From Candidatus Omnitrophota bacterium (GTDB taxonomy: Bacteria; Omnitrophota; Gorgyraeia; Gygaellales; Profunditerraquicolaceae): DNA of 13,753 bases. The stretch covers positions 1 through 13,753 of the forward strand of contig JALOBQ010000016.1 of the NCBI GenBank assembly GCA_023228185.1. The letters run 5' to 3'. Position 1 is the first letter of the stretch, and each line of letters begins with the position of its first letter. Shown piece after piece: positions 1-6,380 of this stretch. The notes under the pieces are model-generated. The model ran no database searches. It had not been told where the DNA came from and saw only the letters and a program-made list of their open reading frames with translations. Position numbers and translations under genes: made by a program.

Positions 1-6
1 AAGCAG

Positions 7-756
7 TTGAAGATGCGGGCGGAAAACGTGAACTTTTTTTATGGTAAACACCAGGCGTTAAAAAACATTAATCTGGATATTTTTTCTAATCAGGTAATCG
101 CGATTATCGGGCCTAGTGGGTGCGGTAAATCCACATTTATCAGGCTGCTTAACCGGATGCATGAGATACTCCCGCATACTTCGCTCACTGGGCGTATCTG
201 TCTGGATGGTCAAGATATTTTAGCCAGCGAAGTTGATTCGGTGGATATCCGTAAGCGCGTAGGTATGGTTTTTCAGAAACCTAATCCGTTTCCGAAGAGT
301 ATTTTCGAGAATGTAAGCTATGGCCTGGAAGTTAACGGTATTAAAGATAAACAATTTATAGAAGAGAAGGTTGTGGAATCGTTAAAGAAATCCGCGCTTT
401 GGGATGAAGTTAAATGCAGGATACATGAAAGCGCTTTGAAACTTTCCGGCGGCCAGCAGCAGAGGCTCTGCATCGCCCGCTGCCTGGCAGTTTCCCCGGA
501 AGTGCTGTTATTTGACGAACCCTGCGCCAGCCTTGACCCGATATCCACAAGGAAAATTGAAGAGTTGATTTTAGAGTTGAAGAAGGACTATACTATTGTG
601 ATCGTAACGCATAACATGCAACAGGCTGCGAGGATTTCCGATTATACTGGATTTTTCCTTCTGGGTGAACTTATTGAATTCGATAAAACCGAAATGATCT
701 TTAAGGCGCCCAAGGATAAGCGCACAGAAGATTATATTACAGGAAGGTTCGGGTAG
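7..756 (+). CDS. pstB: Phosphate ABC transporter ATP-binding protein PstB
   Basis: This is the ATPase of the high-affinity phosphate importer PstSCAB. It acts as a dimer on the cytoplasmic face of the PstC/PstA membrane subunits. All ABC landmarks are visible: Walker [10 protein letters not shown] (about 35-43), the Q-loop glutamine in VFQKPNPFP (Q90), the signature LSGGQQQR (146-153), Walker B VLLFDEP (166-172) and the H-loop in THNMQQA (H202). The ending EDYITGRFG is the typical PstB C-terminus. The 249-residue length is normal for the family. The start is uncertain: TTG at 7 and ATG at 13 are both possible, the frame is open to the window edge, and no ribosome binding site can be seen. The family match is near certain. 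Upstream pstSCA genes are expected outside the window. It lies 4 bp before the ArsC-like gene and shares its operon. Confidence 0.97.
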   Translation: MKMRAENVNFFYGKHQALKNINLDIFSNQVIAIIGPSGCGKSTFIRLLNRMHEILPHTSLTGRICLDGQDILASEVDSVDIRKRVGMVFQKPNPFPKSIFENVSYGLEVNGIKDKQFIEEKVVESLKKSALWDEVKCRIHESALKLSGGQQQRLCIARCLAVSPEVLLFDEPCASLDPISTRKIEELILELKKDYTIVIVTHNMQQAARISDYTGFFLLGELIEFDKTEMIFKAPKDKRTEDYITGRFG

Positions 757-760
757 GATT

Positions 761-1201
761 ATGAAAAAAGTATTATTTGTTTGCGTGGAAAACGCCTGCC
801 GCAGTCAGATGGCGCAGGGCTATGCCCGGCAATTAGGCAAAGGAATCTTAGAAGCATATAGCGCCGGTTCACGGCCATCGTGCGCAGTGAACCCTTCGGC
901 AATAAAAGTAATGCAGGAGGATGGCGTGGACCTGTCTGTTTATAAACCGAAAGGTTTTAACGAATTGCCGGTAAAAAATTTCGATTATTCAATAACTTTA
1001 GGTTGCCAGGATAGCTGCCCGCTGGTTCCGGCTCAAGAACATATTCAATGGCAGATAGAAGACCCAAAAGGCAGGGATTTGGATTTTTTTCGTTTTGTGC
1101 GCGCGAATATCAAAGATCAGGTGCAGAAATTAATCCGTAGAATATTAGCGGGAGAGGGTTTAAAAATAACCAAGGGGGATAATAATGAACAGGCATTTTG
1201 A
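761..1201 (+). CDS. ArsC-type arsenate reductase / low-molecular-weight phosphatase family protein
   Basis: This small cytoplasmic enzyme has the low-molecular-weight tyrosine phosphatase fold used by thioredoxin-coupled arsenate reductases. The P-loop CX5R is at the N-terminus (C8 to R14, in FVCVENACRSQMAQ), and the family aspartate is in EDPKG (about D101). C82 and C86 in LGCQDSCP sit where redox-relay cysteines lie in ArsC, although the loop between them is shorter than in the Staphylococcus and Bacillus enzymes. The 146-residue length fits. These cysteines favour arsenate reduction over plain phosphotyrosine hydrolysis, but the substrate is inferred. It lies between pstB and phoU, which makes sense because arsenate enters cells through phosphate importers. 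A start at 761 has only a weak AGGA site close by, so translational coupling to pstB is likely. Its last 17 bases overlap phoU. Confidence 0.85.
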   Translation: MKKVLFVCVENACRSQMAQGYARQLGKGILEAYSAGSRPSCAVNPSAIKVMQEDGVDLSVYKPKGFNELPVKNFDYSITLGCQDSCPLVPAQEHIQWQIEDPKGRDLDFFRFVRANIKDQVQKLIRRILAGEGLKITKGDNNEQAF

Positions 1202-1853
1202 CGAAGAATTAGATGGTTTAAACAGCGATATATTAAAAATGGGTTTTTTCGCGCAGGAGGCGATCCATAAATCCGTGGAGGCGCTGAAAAACCGTGACCG
1301 CGCGTTGGCAGAAAGCGTAATCAGTAGTGATGTTTTAGTTGATGAGCTTGAATTGGCTATTGATGAAAAGTGTTTGGATTTGATTGCCCGGCATCAACCC
1401 GTGGCTGATGATCTACGCTTCATTACTACCGGTATGAAATTAAACGCCGAACTGGAAAGGATCGCGGATATTGCCCTGGATATTTCACAACGCGTATTGG
1501 AACTTGCGGATAAGCCGCTTTTAAAACCACTTGTTGATATACCGCTTTTGACAACGCTTTCTAAAAGTATGGTCAAAATGGCGATCGACGCATTCGTGAA
1601 TAAGGATATCGAAGCGGCTAAGAAAGTTTTACTTTCCGATTCTCAAGCCGATTCTTTAAGGAATAGGATACAAAAAGAATTGGTGGAAGAATATATGATC
1701 AAAGATATTTCTACGATACCCCGGGCAATACAGCTTTTGCTTATCGCGCGTTTCTTGGAACGTATCTGCGATCACACCACTAATATCGCCGAAGACGTAA
1801 TCTATATGGTGCAGGCAAAGGTTGTCAGACATCATCCTGAAAAGCTTCCTTAA
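1185..1853 (+). CDS. phoU: Phosphate transport system regulatory protein PhoU
   Basis: PhoU links the Pst transporter to the PhoR/PhoB phosphate sensor and represses phosphate uptake when phosphate is plentiful. The 222-residue protein is all alpha-helical and has the two repeated three-helix bundles of the family. Each bundle carries an acidic metal-binding patch: ELERIAD (about 89-95) in the first and FLERICDHTTNIAED (about 190-204) in the second. The length is usual. The ATG at 1185 is preceded by a strong AAGGGGG site at 1172-1178 with 6 nt spacing, which fixes the start inside the end of the arsC-like gene. It is the last gene of the Pst operon here, and no terminator hairpin with a T-run follows. 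A PhoR/PhoB pair is not seen in this window. Confidence 0.95.
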   Translation: MNRHFDEELDGLNSDILKMGFFAQEAIHKSVEALKNRDRALAESVISSDVLVDELELAIDEKCLDLIARHQPVADDLRFITTGMKLNAELERIADIALDISQRVLELADKPLLKPLVDIPLLTTLSKSMVKMAIDAFVNKDIEAAKKVLLSDSQADSLRNRIQKELVEEYMIKDISTIPRAIQLLLIARFLERICDHTTNIAEDVIYMVQAKVVRHHPEKLP

Positions 1854-2082
1854 TATTCAAAATAATCTACGTAAGCTTTCCTAAAAGATGTTATATAATA
1901 AATACGAGTGGGCAGGTGTATGTATTTGTTTTGTAACTTCATAGTTTGTAGTTAGTTACGTAGACTGTCTACTAATTATCTTGACCGCGCTTCTGCTTCA
2001 AGGTAAACTAAAACATAGCACCTAAAACCTAGGAAAGAAATAAAAGGAATAATAGGTAGAATATATTTAGCCGGGAGGCATA
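1854..2082. other. Intergenic spacer with inverted repeats
   Basis: This 229-bp spacer between phoU and rmuC is more AT-rich than the flanking genes. It holds a 9-bp inverted repeat (TCTACGTAA at 1866-1874 and its complement TTACGTAGA at 1956-1964) and a compact 13-bp dyad (GTAGAC-T-GTCTAC, 1960-1972) just upstream of the likely rmuC promoter. A TATAAT occurs at 1894-1899 but has no good -35 partner. An 18-codon frame at 1888-1944 has no ribosome binding site. No tRNA or known RNA is recognised. The repeats could be operator sites or RNA stems. Confidence 0.5.
1981..2009 (+). promoter_or_regulatory. Probable sigma-70 promoter for rmuC
   Basis: The pair is TTGACC (1981-1986) and TAAACT (2004-2009) with a 17-bp spacer. 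Five of six -35 bases match consensus, and the -10 keeps its first two bases and final T. It would start transcription about 65 bp before the rmuC ATG. The 13-bp dyad at 1960-1972 abuts it upstream. This rests on sequence matching only. Confidence 0.45.
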
Positions 2083-3015
2083 ATGATTTGGTTAGCCGCG
2101 TTAGTTTTACTCGGGTTGTCGGTATTTATCGTCAGCGTGGTGCTGAAGATATCTTCCCAGGTTAACGAGCGCTTAAATCAGATGCAGCAATCCCTGCAGG
2201 AAGCTAACAAAATCATCGGCCAGAATCTAGGCAGCGCGACAAATGTTTTTGGCACGGTTAAGGAACAATTAGGCAGGCTTGAGCAGACTAACCGGCAGAT
2301 CGTGGAAATCAGTAAGGATATTTCCAGCTTGCAGGAATTATTACGGGCTCCGAAATTCCGCGGCACCTGGGGCGAGTCGCTTTTAGAGAATTTACTTTCA
2401 CAAGTTTTGCCCAAAGAGCATTACCAGGTGCAATACCGTTTTAAATCCGGAGACGCGGTTGACGCGGTAATCCGTTTAGGTGAACGCCTGGTGCCGGTAG
2501 ACGCGAAATTCAGCCTGGAGAATTTCCAGAAATCTTTGGAAACCCAGGATGAACAGTCGAAAATTGCTCTGCGCAAGAAATTTTCCCAGGACGTAAAGAA
2601 CCGCATCGATGAGATTGCCTCAAAATATATCCTGCCGCAGGAAAATACCTATGATTTCGCGCTGATGTATATACCGGCGGAAAATGTTTATTATGAAGTG
2701 ATCATTAAAGAAGATATTTTCGCTTACAGTATGGCGAAAAAAGTTATCCCTGTTTCGCCGAATACGTTTTACGCTTACCTGCAGGTAATCTGCCTGGGTC
2801 TGCGCGGTTTAAAAGTAGAAGAGAACGCTAAAACAATTCTAAAAAGTTTAAGCGGGATATCCGTTGAAATAAATAAGTTCAAGGATGATTTTGATACTTT
2901 AGGCGGCCATCTGGTTGACGCCTCCAGTAAATATTCCAATTGTTCAAAACGGTTGGAAAAAGTTTCCGACCGCCTGGCCAACATCCAGGATACCAAACAG
3001 GTTGAAAATAAATAA
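2083..3015 (+). CDS. rmuC: DNA recombination protein RmuC homolog
   Basis: RmuC proteins limit recombination at inverted repeats and are predicted to be membrane-anchored nucleases. The 310-residue protein begins with one hydrophobic segment (about 3-21). A coiled-coil, glutamine-rich region follows (about 25-88), then the conserved RmuC domain. Family motifs visible are RGTWGE (93-98), VDAKF (139-143, which resembles the D-x-K part of a PD-(D/E)xK nuclease), LMYIPAE (about 194-200) and SPNTFYAYL (225-233). It is shorter than the E. coli protein (about 475 residues), mainly because the coiled coil is short. The GGGAGG site at 2073-2078 supports the ATG at 2083. It is first in a plus-strand gene run and 5 bp before the DUF167 gene. 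Confidence 0.92.
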   Translation: MIWLAALVLLGLSVFIVSVVLKISSQVNERLNQMQQSLQEANKIIGQNLGSATNVFGTVKEQLGRLEQTNRQIVEISKDISSLQELLRAPKFRGTWGESLLENLLSQVLPKEHYQVQYRFKSGDAVDAVIRLGERLVPVDAKFSLENFQKSLETQDEQSKIALRKKFSQDVKNRIDEIASKYILPQENTYDFALMYIPAENVYYEVIIKEDIFAYSMAKKVIPVSPNTFYAYLQVICLGLRGLKVEENAKTILKSLSGISVEINKFKDDFDTLGGHLVDASSKYSNCSKRLEKVSDRLANIQDTKQVENK

Positions 3016-3020
3016 CCCCG

Positions 3021-3245
3021 ATGACCTTTAACCTCCGTGTAATCCCCAAAGCCAGCAGGAACCTGGTAAAAGCCGAAGGCGATTCGTTGAAAGTCTATCT
3101 TACTAAACCTGCTTGCGAAGGCTTAGCCAACGAACAGCTTTTAAAACTTCTCGCCGAACATTTTAAAGTAAAAAAATACTGTTTGAAAATTATTCAGGGG
3201 CAAAAAAGCAGGAATAAAGTCGTGGAGTTGATAGAGAATGCCTAA
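3021..3245 (+). CDS. DUF167 / YggU (UPF0235) family protein
   Basis: This 74-residue protein has the DUF167 pattern. It shows the opening VIPKASRN (about 7-14), the core KPACEGLANEQLLKLLAEHF (about 29-48, matching the family's P-x-x-GxAN-x-x-L-x-x-x-LA) and the closing QGQKSRNKVVEL (about 59-70, matching G-x-x-SR-x-K). The fold is a small alpha/beta domain of unknown function that is widely conserved in bacteria and archaea. The family often lies close to cell-division or YggS/YfiH-type housekeeping genes. Here its final 8 bases overlap the start of the pgeF-like gene, so the two are probably translated together. The family call is firm; no function can be given. Confidence 0.88.
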   Translation: MTFNLRVIPKASRNLVKAEGDSLKVYLTKPACEGLANEQLLKLLAEHFKVKKYCLKIIQGQKSRNKVVELIENA

Positions 3246-3963
3246 AGTTTTTGATTTTCCGCAGAATAATCGTTTGATCGCGGCTTTTAGCAGTAAAGCT
3301 GACGGTAATATGTCTTTGTCGTATGGGGCGACAGCGGATTCTTTAGATAATCGTAAAAATTTTTTAGAGAAGTTCAAAATCGATTACCGGTCTTTGGTTT
3401 GCGCCAAACAGGTGCATGGGGTGTCCGTAGTTTATGCCACGCAAAATGACGCAGGACAAGGAGCTTTAGATTACGAAAGTTCTATTGCTGATTGCGATGG
3501 ATTTATTACGGACCAGCCGAATCTTCCGCTGGCGATACTTACAGCTGATTGCCTGCCGGTTTTTCTTTATAATCCAAAAATTCCCGCCGCCGGTATCCTG
3601 CACGCTGGCTGGCGCAGTAGCGAAGCAAATATTTGCAGCGCGGGGATCAAACTTATGCATGATAAATTTAAAAGCGACCCGGCCGACCTATTGGCTGCTT
3701 TTGGCCCGGCAATACGTTCTTGCTGTTACGAAGTATCCGAAGATTTCAAAAGTAATTTTCCTTTCGCTATTTTTCGTCGCGCAGGTTCACGGTATATGGA
3801 CCTGGCTAATTTAAATAGAACGCAGCTGATTAACGCGGGCGTGCGTGAAGAAAATATATTTGATTCCGCGCTTTGCACTTATTGTTCAAAGGATGCTTTT
3901 TTTTCTTTCCGTAAAGAGGCAAAAGCAGCCGGCCGGATGCTTTCTTTTGTAAGCTTAACTTAA
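3238..3963 (+). CDS. pgeF: Laccase-domain protein PgeF/YfiH (purine nucleoside phosphorylase-type)
   Basis: This is a member of the DUF152/multi-copper polyphenol oxidoreductase family (E. coli YfiH, human LACC1). Such proteins have been shown to act on purine nucleosides, and YfiH also edits peptidoglycan precursors wrongly carrying serine in place of L-alanine. The three zinc-binding residues are visible in their usual motifs: H60 in KQVHGV, C105 in LTADCLPV and H122 in LHAGWR. AFGPAIRSCCYEV (about 154-166) and the tail CTYCSKDAFFSFRKE are also family hallmarks. The 241-residue length is normal. The start overlaps the DUF167 stop by 8 bases. The exact in vivo substrate cannot be read from sequence. 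Confidence 0.93.
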   Translation: MPKVFDFPQNNRLIAAFSSKADGNMSLSYGATADSLDNRKNFLEKFKIDYRSLVCAKQVHGVSVVYATQNDAGQGALDYESSIADCDGFITDQPNLPLAILTADCLPVFLYNPKIPAAGILHAGWRSSEANICSAGIKLMHDKFKSDPADLLAAFGPAIRSCCYEVSEDFKSNFPFAIFRRAGSRYMDLANLNRTQLINAGVREENIFDSALCTYCSKDAFFSFRKEAKAAGRMLSFVSLT

Positions 3964-3964
3964 A

Positions 3965-4204
3965 ATGACCTCAAAATACGCTTTAGAGTTTATTTTGCAT
4001 GCTAAAAATACTAATCTCAAGGTAATCAAGAGCGCTTTGCTTGAATTTGGCAGCACTTTAAACATCACGCCTTGCGACGACCATCTTCAGACAGGTAATT
4101 TTAACGTGACGATAAATACTGATGATCCGACTCTGGTTTTTGATCTTTGCTCGCAATTTGGCCGTATTCGTTCGATCAAAGTTAACGAATTAGATACTAA
4201 ATAA
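3965..4204 (+). CDS. Hypothetical small alpha/beta protein
   Basis: I do not recognise this 79-residue protein. It starts one base after the pgeF stop, so it probably belongs to the same transcript. Alternating hydrophobic stretches suggest a beta-alpha-beta-beta-alpha-beta order: strand YALEFILHA (5-13), helix NLKVIKSALLEFG (17-29), strand LNITPC (about 32-37), strand NFNVTINT (about 45-52), helix DPTLVFDLCSQFG (54-66) and strand RIRSIKVNEL (67-76). This is the topology of ferredoxin-like folds such as ACT or Pcc1-type domains. There are no catalytic motifs, metal-binding pairs or signal peptide. Codon usage resembles its neighbours, which supports a real gene. Confidence 0.7.
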   Translation: MTSKYALEFILHAKNTNLKVIKSALLEFGSTLNITPCDDHLQTGNFNVTINTDDPTLVFDLCSQFGRIRSIKVNELDTK

Positions 4205-4214
4205 GTTTACGCCC

Positions 4215-4243
4215 TTGAGCAAGGGAAGTATTCGTGGTATTAT
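4215..4243 (+). promoter_or_regulatory. Probable sigma-70 promoter for cutA, close to the ATG
   Basis: TTGAGC (4215-4220) and TATTAT (4238-4243) are separated by exactly 17 bp. The start of transcription would fall at about 4250, the A of the cutA ATG, and no Shine-Dalgarno sequence lies between. The -35 box overlaps a short hairpin (CCCTT-GAGC-AAGGG, 4212-4225), which could also be an operator. The boxes are good, but function is unproven. Confidence 0.5.
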
Positions 4244-4249
4244 TAAACG

Positions 4250-4561
4250 ATGCATATTATAATTTTTGTTACAGCGGCAAATAAAAAAGAAGCTAAGATA
4301 ATCGCCGAAAGCCTGATTCGTGAAAAGCTGGCGGCCTGTGTAAATATTGTCGCTAAAGTTGATTCTTTGTTTTGGTGGAAACAATCCATAGAAAGGGCCG
4401 CGGAGATATTATTGATAATTAAATCACGCAGGGATAAGTTCAGCCGAATTGTTAAATTGGTAAAAAAACTGCACAGTTACCAGGTTCCGGAAATTATCGC
4501 TTTGCCGATTATCGCCGGAGAGAAAAAATACTTAAGGTGGATTGATGCAACTGTCCGGTAG
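4250..4561 (+). CDS. cutA: Divalent-ion tolerance protein CutA1
   Basis: CutA1 is a small, very stable trimeric protein with a PII-like ferredoxin fold. It has been linked to copper and divalent-cation tolerance, although its molecular role is still unclear. This 103-residue protein spans the whole family: the opening strand IIIFVTAANKKEA (3-15), the signature LIREKLAACVNIV (22-34, with C30), the aromatic FWWK (41-44) followed by the strand EILLIIKSR, and SYQVPEIIALPI (76-87). The C-terminus LRWIDATVR is typical. The ATG at 4250 fits family N-termini, but it lacks a ribosome binding site and lies 6 bp after a -10 box, so its mRNA may be leaderless. It overlaps the ccdA start by 17 bases. Confidence 0.93.
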   Translation: MHIIIFVTAANKKEAKIIAESLIREKLAACVNIVAKVDSLFWWKQSIERAAEILLIIKSRRDKFSRIVKLVKKLHSYQVPEIIALPIIAGEKKYLRWIDATVR

Positions 4562-5210
4562 CCCGTGGGATTTTTTATTTGCTTTTCTTGGCGGCATAGC
4601 CGTGAGCCTGACTCCTTGCGTTTATCCGTTAATTCCGGTTTCCGCAGGCTATATTACTGCAAGTTGCCAAGGCCAAAGGCGCAAAGGGTTTATCTTGAGC
4701 CTGGTTTATGTCACAGGCATGGCGCTTGCTTATTCGGCGTTAGGGTTATTCGCGGTTTTAACAGGCAATTTATTCGGCAGCCTGAGTGCCAATCCGTTAG
4801 TTTATTTATTAGTCGGCATAGTAATTGTTTTTTTTGGCATTTCTATGCTGGGGTTATTCGAATTTAAAGCGCGTTTTTTTAAACTGCCGGAGTTAAAGCA
4901 GGGCAGTTATCTTTCCACATTTTTATTGGGTTTATTTTCGGCTTTAGCGATTACTCCTTGTCTTACTCCGGTATTAGGGACGATTTTAGCTTACTTAACG
5001 ACTAAACAGAATATCGCGTATGGTTGGTTATTACTCTTTTGTTTTTCTTATGGTATGGGGTTGATTTTTATTGTTTTCGGCACATTCGGCTCTTTGCTCA
5101 GCGGCTTGCCTAAAGCCGGAAAATGGATGGTCTTGATCAAGAAATCCTGCGCTTGGCTGATCATAGTTTTCGGCGTTTATTTTATTTATACCGCGATAAG
5201 GAGATTTTAG
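4545..5210 (+). CDS. ccdA: Cytochrome c biogenesis protein CcdA (DsbD-type thiol transporter)
   Basis: CcdA carries reducing power from cytoplasmic thioredoxin across the inner membrane to extracytoplasmic thiol proteins. The protein has about six transmembrane helices, and each inverted half begins with the conserved cysteine-proline motif: TPCVYPLIP (C25) and TPCLTPVLGT (C139). These two cysteines form the redox pair. At 221 residues it is a compact CcdA lacking the thioredoxin and immunoglobulin domains of full DsbD. I chose the ATG at 4545 over the in-frame TTG at 4542 because AAGG (4534-4537) then has 7 nt spacing. It overlaps cutA and ends directly against the tlpA-like gene, its likely redox partner. 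Confidence 0.9.
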   Translation: MQLSGSPWDFLFAFLGGIAVSLTPCVYPLIPVSAGYITASCQGQRRKGFILSLVYVTGMALAYSALGLFAVLTGNLFGSLSANPLVYLLVGIVIVFFGISMLGLFEFKARFFKLPELKQGSYLSTFLLGLFSALAITPCLTPVLGTILAYLTTKQNIAYGWLLLFCFSYGMGLIFIVFGTFGSLLSGLPKAGKWMVLIKKSCAWLIIVFGVYFIYTAIRRF

Positions 5211-5681
5211 ATGATGATTTTTTACAGGCGTCTTGTGATTATGTTGTCGTTGGTTGTTTGCCTAGTTTCTTTTTGTTCTACGTCGGTAAATGCCGCGGAA
5301 ATCAAATTGGAAAGCCTTTCAGCCGGCATAGTTACTCCCGGCCAATATAAAGGAAAACAGCCGGTTTTGTTTTTTTTCTGGACTACCTGGTGCCCATATT
5401 GCCGCGAAGAGATAAAAAAATTAAACCAGATGAACGCCGAGCTTAAAAAAGAAGGAATTATCGCGTTTGCCGTAGATATCGGAGAGCCCAGCCATAAGAT
5501 CAGTAGTTTTTTTAAAGGCTATGTTTTGAAGATGCTTGTTTTATTAGACCAAGACGGCGCGTTTTCCCGTCAGGAGAATGTATCTGGGGTGCCTACTTAT
5601 ATTATGTTGAACAAAAATGGCAGGGAAATTTTCCGGGATAATATTTTTCCCGCTGATTTTAGAACTTTGATTGCTAAATAA
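5211..5681 (+). CDS. Secreted TlpA/ResA-like thioredoxin-fold protein
   Basis: This is an extracytoplasmic thiol-disulfide protein of the TlpA/ResA/DsbE class, probably kept reduced by the adjacent CcdA. A signal peptide is clear: the positive start YRR (5-7), a hydrophobic core (about 8-24) and a cleavage-like site VNA-AE (about 28/29). The thioredoxin domain follows, with FFFWTTWCPYCREE (active-site C61 and C64) and a cis-proline loop SGVPTYIMLN (P128). The 156-residue length is normal for a single-domain member. It starts immediately after the ccdA stop, with TAAGGAGA (5197-5204) inside the ccdA end at good spacing. The partner could be cytochrome c apoproteins or misoxidised envelope proteins; no cytochrome gene is present here to decide. 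Confidence 0.88.
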   Translation: MMIFYRRLVIMLSLVVCLVSFCSTSVNAAEIKLESLSAGIVTPGQYKGKQPVLFFFWTTWCPYCREEIKKLNQMNAELKKEGIIAFAVDIGEPSHKISSFFKGYVLKMLVLLDQDGAFSRQENVSGVPTYIMLNKNGREIFRDNIFPADFRTLIAK

Positions 5682-5702
5682 GCGATACTTAGGGGGGAAG
5701 AG

Positions 5703-5999
5703 ATGTTTGATAAAATTAAACAGTTGATGGAAATGCAAAAAAAGATGGCAGAAGTAAAACGCCAGTTAGAGAGCGCTGTTTTTGAGGTAACTAGTTCTGA
5801 CGGAACGCTTAAACTATCGATGAGCGCAACCGGCGATGTAAAATCCGTGGCCTTAAATATTGATTTTAAGACAGTTAATAAGATCGAGCTGGAGAGTTCT
5901 TTGCGCGATACTTATAACCGCGCGCTTTCGCGTTCGCATGAGATCGCCGCGCAAAAAATGAAAGATGTTTCAGGGTTTGATATTCCGGGGTTAAAATGA
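5703..5999 (+). CDS. ybaB: YbaB/EbfC family nucleoid-associated protein
   Basis: YbaB/EbfC proteins are small dimeric DNA-binding proteins with a tweezer shape that help organise the nucleoid. This 98-residue protein shows the pattern: an N-terminal methionine/lysine-rich helix (KIKQLMEMQKKMAEVKRQL), the strand GTLKLSMSATGDVKSVALNI (about 34-53) and a C-terminal helix (about 61-88) ending near GFDIPGLK. A very strong purine tract (GGGGGGAAGAG, 5691-5701) precedes the ATG. In most bacteria this gene lies between dnaX and recR. Here its stop overlaps the start of a PVC-type gene (ATGA), so neither usual neighbour is present. Confidence 0.9.
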   Translation: MFDKIKQLMEMQKKMAEVKRQLESAVFEVTSSDGTLKLSMSATGDVKSVALNIDFKTVNKIELESSLRDTYNRALSRSHEIAAQKMKDVSGFDIPGLK

Positions 6000-6376
6000 G
6001 CAAGTTTTTTGAGATCGTGGAAGAAATCTGCCTGCAGGATAACCGCTATAAGCCCGACGCTTATGAATTTGTCCTGCAAGGGTTAACTTTTACGCAAAAC
6101 AAATTAAAACTTAGCGGCCATGTTTCAGGCGGGCAGTTGGCTTTAGGCCTGCGTGATTTTGCGGTTAATCAGTATGGCGGCCTGGCTAAAACAGTGCTCC
6201 AATATTGGGGGATAACGCGGACGCAGGATTTCGGCAATATCGTTTTTAATCTGATCGAAAAAAAGCTTTTTTCTAAAACCGAGGAAGATAAGCTGAATGA
6301 TTTTAAGCAGGTCTATGATTTTGACGCCGCGTTCAAGGATATTTTACAGGAAAATATGGATCAGGAGTTAAAGTAA
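5996..6376 (+). CDS. Conserved protein resembling the Minf_1886 (PVC-restricted) family
   Basis: The 126-residue protein resembles, from memory, a family reported as restricted to Verrucomicrobia, Planctomycetes and relatives (Minf_1886, TIGR04138). The matching features are the order YKPDAYEFVLQGL (18-30), HVSGGQLALGLRDFAV (about 42-57), the glycine-containing YGGLAKTVLQYWGI (60-73), then TQDFGNIVFNLIE (76-88) and an acidic C-terminal part ending in a DFDAAFKDIL stretch. No enzyme motif, membrane segment or signal peptide is seen. The function is unknown. The 4-base ATGA overlap with ybaB suggests strict co-translation and perhaps a shared role in nucleoid or recombination work, which is inference. 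The family assignment needs a profile search. Confidence 0.75.
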   Translation: MSKFFEIVEEICLQDNRYKPDAYEFVLQGLTFTQNKLKLSGHVSGGQLALGLRDFAVNQYGGLAKTVLQYWGITRTQDFGNIVFNLIEKKLFSKTEEDKLNDFKQVYDFDAAFKDILQENMDQELK

Positions 6377-6380
6377 GCGA

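Noticed and set aside
318..548. Minus-strand open frame inside pstB
   Set aside because: It is antisense to a well-conserved ABC ATPase and has no family resemblance of its own.
1841..1879. Inverted repeat AAAGCTT/AAGCTTT as a phoU terminator
   Set aside because: The 7-bp stem has a 25-nt loop and no T-run after it.
1888..1944. 18-codon reading frame between phoU and rmuC
   Set aside because: It has no ribosome binding site, no recognisable peptide and lies in non-coding-looking sequence.
3485..3814. 109-codon plus-strand frame inside pgeF
   Set aside because: It is an out-of-frame shadow of a conserved gene whose zinc motifs are intact in the main frame.
4212..4225. CCCTT-GAGC-AAGGG hairpin as a terminator
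   Set aside because: The stem is only 5 bp, no T-run follows, and it overlaps a good -35 box.
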